From: Streptococcus iniae
Lineage (GTDB): Bacteria > Bacillota > Bacilli > Lactobacillales > Streptococcaceae
Assembly: GCF_030732225.1 (NCBI RefSeq)
Contig: NZ_CP132230.1
Coordinates: 1,788,501-1,852,500, forward strand
Direction of reading: 5' to 3'
DNA length: 64,000 bases
Shown here: piece by piece, positions 59,897 through 64,000 of the stretch
Layout of the letters: each line of letters opens with the position of its first letter
Position numbering within the stretch: the stretch's first letter is position 1
Program-made: the position numbers and the translations under genes
Notes under the pieces: generated by a model
What the model was told of the DNA's origin: nothing
The model's database searches: none
The model's input: only the letters and a program-made list of their open reading frames with translations

Positions 59897-61252
59897 TTAA
59901 ATTAGGGTCAATTTCACTACAGCTTCGGTCCTTGCTGTGTGTGGAAACATGTCTACAGATTGAATGTAATCAACCTTGTAAATCTTAGCAAGTTCCACTA
60001 AATCTCTAGCAAGTGTAGAGGTATTACAAGAAACATAAACCATTTTTGCAGGTTTATACTGTAAGATCAGTTTTAAAAGAGCTTGGTCAAGTCCAGTTCT
60101 AGGGGGATCAACTATCATCGCATCCGCCCTATAACCTTCTTGATACCATTTAGGGATAATCTCTTCAGCCTTACCAGTTTCATAATGGGTATTATCAAAT
60201 CCCATATCAGCAGCATTTTTCTTGGCATCTAAAATGGCTTCTGGAATAATATCCATACCACGAACAGATGCTACCTTATCAGCAAAAGCAAATCCTATGG
60301 TCCCTACACCACAATAAGCATCAATAATATGATCATTGGCAGAGACATCTAATGCCTCAACTACTTGACCATACAAAACAGATGTTTGTTGAGGGTTCAA
60401 TTGATAGAAAGCCCTTGGCGATAATTGAAAGTGATAATCCAAGACCTCTTCTGAAATCGTATCATCACCCCAAATAATCTCCGTTTTATCACCATAAATA
60501 TCACTATTTTTAGACCAATTAATGTTTAAAGCAATGGTTTTTATTTCAGGATAAGCTTGACATAACTCCTGGACAAGTGGCACTAGGCGTAATTCTTTAC
60601 TACTAATAAAAATCAACTGAACCTGACCACTTGCAATAGCCTTACGAATCATAACCGTCCTTACACCGTCAATACGGCGTTCATTATAAATAGGCAATTT
60701 ATGCTTGTCAAGTAGATTCGTTACACTGTTAATAATATCCTGAGTTAACTGATCTTGCACCTTACAATCATCAATTGCAATCAAACGGTGACTCCCTTCT
60801 GCATAAAGTCCAGATTGAACCTTACCTCCAAAAGCACGTGTTTGAAATTGCAACTTAGCGCGGTAATGCCAAGGCTCCGTCATCCCAAGAGTTGCCCTAA
60901 TAGTATAAGACTCGTAACCTTTTGGTTTAAACTTCTTCAGAGCTTGGCGAATCACATCATCTTTAAATTCAAGCTGTTTTGGGTAAGCCAAATGCATAAT
61001 CTGACAGCCACCACACTCTTTATAAACCTTACATTTGGGATCCACCCTAAATTTTGAGGCTTTATTAATGGTTAATAGCTTCGCTTCTACAAAGTTTCGT
61101 TTAACAGAAGTAATTTGGCAAAAAACATCTTCTCCTTTCAAAGCCCCTGGTACGAAAACAAGCGTTTTTTTGTAAAAGCCTATTCCTTCACCGTTAATCC
61201 CCATTCGTTTAATTTTCAAAGGTATCCTTTGTTTTTCTTTTAACTCAAACAT
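59897..61252 (-). CDS. rlmD: 23S rRNA (uracil-C5)-methyltransferase, RlmD/RlmCD type
   Basis: Methylates uracils of 23S rRNA with SAM. The 451-residue product has an N-terminal TRAM domain (about 1-60) and an iron-sulfur cysteine cluster ([15 protein letters not shown] near residues 75-90, plus DDCKV). The Rossmann methyltransferase domain has [16 protein letters not shown]. The catalytic Cys lies in [19 protein letters not shown] before the ATG at 61252 sets the start. Streptococci have two such paralogues, so the target base is uncertain. Confidence 0.9.
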   Translation of the reverse strand: MFELKEKQRIPLKIKRMGINGEGIGFYKKTLVFVPGALKGEDVFCQITSVKRNFVEAKLLTINKASKFRVDPKCKVYKECGGCQIMHLAYPKQLEFKDDVIRQALKKFKPKGYESYTIRATLGMTEPWHYRAKLQFQTRAFGGKVQSGLYAEGSHRLIAIDDCKVQDQLTQDIINSVTNLLDKHKLPIYNERRIDGVRTVMIRKAIASGQVQLIFISSKELRLVPLVQELCQAYPEIKTIALNINWSKNSDIYGDKTEIIWGDDTISEEVLDYHFQLSPRAFYQLNPQQTSVLYGQVVEALDVSANDHIIDAYCGVGTIGFAFADKVASVRGMDIIPEAILDAKKNAADMGFDNTHYETGKAEEIIPKWYQEGYRADAMIVDPPRTGLDQALLKLILQYKPAKMVYVSCNTSTLARDLVELAKIYKVDYIQSVDMFPHTARTEAVVKLTLI

Positions 61253-61324
61253 CACATTCTCCCTATCCCATAAGCAATCCTATTCAAACAATACTGTGCA
61301 CATACTATTTTACCATTATTTTGT

Positions 61325-61330
61325 TATAAT
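61325..61330 (+). promoter_or_regulatory. -10 of recX, likely leaderless start
   Basis: TATAAT ends seven bases before the recX ATG at 61338, and no ribosome binding site lies between. Confidence 0.5.
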
Positions 61331-61337
61331 ATTGAGT

Positions 61338-62114
61338 ATGAAAATAAGTAAAATCGAAAAGAAAAAAAGACTTTACCTCCTAGAGCTAGACGACTCTGAA
61401 CAGCTCTATATCACAGAAGATACCATTGTGCGCTTTATGTTAAGTAAAGGCATGACCATCAGCCCTGAAACCCTAACAGAAATCAAAAGCTTCTCACAAT
61501 TCTCTTATGGGAAAAATTTAGCCATTTATTTTATCTCCTTCCAAGTTCGTACCAAAAAAGAAGTCAAAGACTACTTGATAAAACACGAGATTTCTAAAGA
61601 ATACCTAGACAAAATTCTAAGCAGTCTTGAAGAAGACAAGTGGATAGATGACACCAAATATGTCACATCCTATCTCAATCAAAACGCTTTAAATGGTGAC
61701 AAAGGTCCTGCTGTTATCAAGCAAAAGCTTCTCCAAAAAGGCATCAGCCTTTCTGATATCACAGATGCTCTAGTAAACCTTGATTTTTACCCACTAGCTG
61801 AAAAAGTAGCTGGAAAAACCCTTAAAAAATACCAAAACAAATTACCAAGCAAAGCCCTGGAAGAAAAAGTGATTCAAACCTTAGTCAATAAAGGCTTTTC
61901 TTATGAACAAGCAAAATCTGTTAGCCAAGACTTAGCAATTGAAGAGGATCACGAACAAAGTCAATCACTTTTAGAAAAAGAACTCGATAAACAATGGCGA
62001 AAATATAGTCGCAAATATGAGGGACATGAACTCAAACAGAAACTCTTCCAAAGTCTTTATCGAAAAGGTTTTAACAGTGACAGCATCTCACAAATCTTAC
62101 GCGACTACCTGTAA
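61338..62114 (+). CDS. recX: Recombination regulator RecX
   Basis: Modulates RecA filaments. The 258-residue protein is built of three-helix RecX repeats: YFISFQVRTKKEVKDYLIKHEISKEYLDKIL, DKWIDDTKYVTSYLNQN, KGPAVIKQKLLQKGIS and two further C-terminal repeats. A frame from 61296 exists but begins upstream of the -10, so the ATG at 61338 (MKISKIEKKKR) is correct. It diverges from rlmD, a conserved streptococcal neighbourhood. Confidence 0.93.
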   Translation: MKISKIEKKKRLYLLELDDSEQLYITEDTIVRFMLSKGMTISPETLTEIKSFSQFSYGKNLAIYFISFQVRTKKEVKDYLIKHEISKEYLDKILSSLEEDKWIDDTKYVTSYLNQNALNGDKGPAVIKQKLLQKGISLSDITDALVNLDFYPLAEKVAGKTLKKYQNKLPSKALEEKVIQTLVNKGFSYEQAKSVSQDLAIEEDHEQSQSLLEKELDKQWRKYSRKYEGHELKQKLFQSLYRKGFNSDSISQILRDYL

Positions 62115-62136
62115 ATCACTCTAAAAAGAGTGATTT
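62113..62136 (+). terminator. Terminator of recX
   Basis: AAATCACTC pairs with GAGTGATTT, followed by TATTTT. Confidence 0.75.
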
Positions 62137-62152
62137 TATTTTAGATTTATGA

Positions 62153-62158
62153 TAAAAT
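62153..62158 (+). promoter_or_regulatory. Extended -10 of the DUF402 gene
   Basis: TGATAAAAT about 37 bases before the chosen ATG. Confidence 0.45.
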
Positions 62159-62195
62159 ATGTGTGATAAGTTTAATTGTAGAAAGTTGGAAAGGC

Positions 62196-62729
62196 ATGAA
62201 ACTACCTAAAGAAGGCGACTTTATTACAATTCAAAGTTATAAGCATGATGGTAGATTACACCGCACTTGGCGTGATACTATGGTACTAAAGACAACTGAA
62301 AATGCTCTCATTGGTGTTAATGATCATACATTAGTTACCGAAAGCGACGGTAGACGATGGGTTACACGAGAGCCAGCAATCGTCTATTTTCATAAAAAAT
62401 ATTGGTTCAATATCATCGCAATGATAAGAGATGATGGCATTTCTTATTACTGTAATCTTGCTAGCCCCTATCTAATGGACGCAGAAGCCCTAAAATATAT
62501 TGACTATGATTTAGATGTTAAAGTATTTGCAGATGGTGAAAAAAGATTACTTGATGTCGATGAATATGAAAATCACAAAAAGAAAATGCAGTATTCAAAT
62601 GATATTGATTTTATCCTGAAGGAAAATGTGAAAATTCTAGTTGATTGGATTAATAATGAAAAAGGACCATTTTCAAAATCCTATATAAACATTTGGTACA
62701 AACGTTATCTTGAACTTAAGAATCGTTAA
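62196..62729 (+). CDS. DUF402 family protein (nucleoside tri/diphosphate phosphatase type)
   Basis: A 177-residue DUF402 protein, [19 protein letters not shown] start, with [24 protein letters not shown] and the acidic core [21 protein letters not shown] that coordinates metal in the family. Relatives in Gram-positives (Ntdp) hydrolyse nucleoside di- and triphosphates and affect virulence. GGAAAGG before the ATG at 62196 favours this start over the GTG at 62163. Confidence 0.87.
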   Translation: MKLPKEGDFITIQSYKHDGRLHRTWRDTMVLKTTENALIGVNDHTLVTESDGRRWVTREPAIVYFHKKYWFNIIAMIRDDGISYYCNLASPYLMDAEALKYIDYDLDVKVFADGEKRLLDVDEYENHKKKMQYSNDIDFILKENVKILVDWINNEKGPFSKSYINIWYKRYLELKNR

Positions 62730-62739
62730 TAGTTGTCTG

Positions 62740-62764
62740 GCACTCCAATTTGGGGTGCTTTGAT
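62740..62764 (+). terminator. Weak hairpin between the DUF402 and DUF960 genes
   Basis: GCACTCC pairs with GGGGTGC (one G-T), followed by a T-rich stretch. Confidence 0.45.
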
Positions 62765-62786
62765 TTATTTGATAAAGGAGGCAAAT

Positions 62787-63101
62787 ATGGCATTTCAAAA
62801 AACACAAAGACGCTATGCCAGTTTCGGGGCAGCAACGGCAATGCCTAAAGAACTGATTGACCATTTTTGGTATATTATTGATAACTATCTCAAAGGTGTA
62901 TTTCCTCTTGAAAACCTCTTAATATTTACCTTTAGCAAGTCAATTAAAAATCACCTTGTCATTGAATACCAAGATAAGGAAAAACAGCTTAAAATCGCCT
63001 TTGATACCCACTTTAGCTATGACCCTTTTCTCCCCCTAAGAGTTTACATCGTCGATAACAATGGCATTGAAACACTGCTATTAGACCATGAAATAAACTA
63101 A
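62787..63101 (+). CDS. DUF960 family protein
   Basis: A 104-residue cytoplasmic protein beginning MAFQKTQRRYASFGAATAMP, behind AAAGGAGG. It matches the DUF960 family of staphylococci and streptococci, whose function is not known. It follows the DUF402 gene on the same strand. The longer frame from 62733 lacks a binding site and crosses the hairpin. Confidence 0.82.
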   Translation: MAFQKTQRRYASFGAATAMPKELIDHFWYIIDNYLKGVFPLENLLIFTFSKSIKNHLVIEYQDKEKQLKIAFDTHFSYDPFLPLRVYIVDNNGIETLLLDHEIN

Positions 63102-63146
63102 TGAAAAGGCAACAGTTTTCTGTACAAGATTTATAAAGTGTTTTTA

Positions 63147-64000
63147 TTAGACCGTTAATCTTTTGGTCATGGGCGTCTGATAGTTTAGACTACCATGAAT
63201 GCGGTGGTGATTCCACCAGTGGACATAGTCCTTGGTTTTAAGGGCCAATTCTTCTAGCGTCTGGAAAGTTTCCTGGTGGACAAATTCTATTTTGAAAGCG
63301 CGATAGGTGCTCTCAGCTACGGCATTGTCGTAAGGACAACCTGCTTGACTAAGTGAGCGTTTGATATCAAAGGCTGTAAGCACATCATCTATCAAGGCAT
63401 TGTCGAACTCTTTTCCTCTGTCCGAATGGAATATCTTGACCTTGGTCAGAGCGTAAGGAATACTCTGAATCGCTTGTTTCACCAGCTCTGCTGTCTTGTG
63501 CCAACCAACCGATAAGCCAATGATTTCACGGTTGTAGAGGTCCATAATGAAACAAACATAAGCCCAGCCATTACCGACACGAACGTAGGTTAAGTCTGTC
63601 ACTAAAGCTTTTAGAGGCTTTTCTTGATGAAATTGTCTGGCTAAGTGATTAGGAATAGCTACCTCATTCTTACCTTTTGAATGTGGCTTGAAGACTGCTT
63701 TCTGATAAACAGATACTAAGTTGAGTCTGTGCATGATGCGACGAATCCGACGACGAGACCGCTGGATACCTTCATTTTCCAAACATTTCTTGATTTTCCT
63801 AGCACCGTATCTGGCCTTACTTTCGAGAAAAATAGCTTTGATATTTTCTTCAAGTTCCGCTTCAGAGACTGGTTTAACAGTCTTGTAGTAATAGCTAGAA
63901 CGAGGAATGTTCAACCAACGACACATAGCTGAAATGCTATATTTATCCTTATTAGCAGTGATTACTTCTCTTTTCGTGCCATAATCACTGCCGCTTGCTT
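63147..64000 (-). CDS. IS3 family transposase OrfB (5' end outside window)
   Basis: A DDE transposase of the IS3 family, IS150-like group. The HTH_21 segment (ARYGARKIKKCLENEGIQRSRRRIRRIMHRL) precedes the core: VTDLTYVRV, FHSDRGKEFDN, and DNAVAESTYRAFKIE, fitting D-D-35-E. The frame stays open from the ATG at 63926 to the window edge. In the other frame an OrfA ends KQAAVIMARKEK at 63962, overlapping an A-AAA-G slippery run near 63972, so OrfAB fusion by -1 frameshift is likely. The left boundary is outside the window. Confidence 0.92.
   Translation of the reverse strand, partial: ASGSDYGTKREVITANKDKYSISAMCRWLNIPRSSYYYKTVKPVSEAELEENIKAIFLESKARYGARKIKKCLENEGIQRSRRRIRRIMHRLNLVSVYQKAVFKPHSKGKNEVAIPNHLARQFHQEKPLKALVTDLTYVRVGNGWAYVCFIMDLYNREIIGLSVGWHKTAELVKQAIQSIPYALTKVKIFHSDRGKEFDNALIDDVLTAFDIKRSLSQAGCPYDNAVAESTYRAFKIEFVHQETFQTLEELALKTKDYVHWWNHHRIHGSLNYQTPMTKRLTV

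Overview
This window is low-GC Streptococcus chromosome, most likely of the pyogenic group. Gene content and order support this: secA, the scr sucrose genes, efp-asp23-nusB, uvrA, corA, a histidine-triad lipoprotein, rpsF-ssb-rpsR, mutY, trxA, mutS2, rnhC, lepB, recD2, dinB, pflB and recX. The species cannot be fixed from sequence alone. Codon use is AT-rich, promoters are close to TTGACA/TATAAT, and no tRNA, rRNA or CRISPR array was seen.

Layout. 1-2018: 5' part of secA. 2163-8717: mannose-6-P isomerase and sucrose catabolism; the scrA/scrK side and the scrB/scrR side diverge from a control region with LacI-type operators. 8719-11062: nusB, asp23-like, efp and a CPBP membrane protease. 11459-17954: dCMP deaminase, M24 peptidase, uvrA, corA and a DUF1129 protein. 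18082-23298: zinc-linked histidine-triad lipoprotein under a perfect AdcR-type operator, a small membrane protein, and an LtaS-like enzyme. 23459-24565: rpsF-ssb-rpsR. 24744-26047: an IS30-family element, followed by scattered copies of its end-like sequence. 26263-26982 (minus): a compact unit with a consensus promoter, three tiny genes whose peptides share RYKNGD, and a terminator. No protein-coding gene of ordinary size explains it, and it is the best candidate here for something undescribed. 27141-41597: DNA repair, replication and housekeeping genes, a frameshifted XRE regulator, pflB and a GNAT gene. 41596-43390: an IS1182-family element abutting the GNAT stop codon. 43491-53473: two tandem serine-rich-repeat (SRR) surface adhesins with the KxYKxGKxW-type signal region, a 36-bp coding repeat and LPHTG anchors; both unusually resume SES-type sequence after the charged anchor tail. 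53977-59778: five glycosyltransferase genes transcribed the same way (GT8, GT2, DUF1792-GT2, Gtf3-like, GT2), very probably extending O-glycans on the SRR proteins. The first-step transferase (GtfA/GtfB) and the accessory Sec genes are not in the window. 59897-63101: an rRNA methyltransferase, recX, DUF402 and DUF960 genes. 63147-64000: an IS3-family transposase running off the edge.

How parts act together. ScrA imports and phosphorylates sucrose, ScrB cleaves sucrose-6-P, ScrK phosphorylates the fructose, and ScrR should repress through the palindromes between scrA and scrB. The SRR proteins and glycosyltransferases form one adhesin-decoration locus, although export and glycan initiation must be encoded elsewhere. 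All identifications are by reading motifs; no database search was run.
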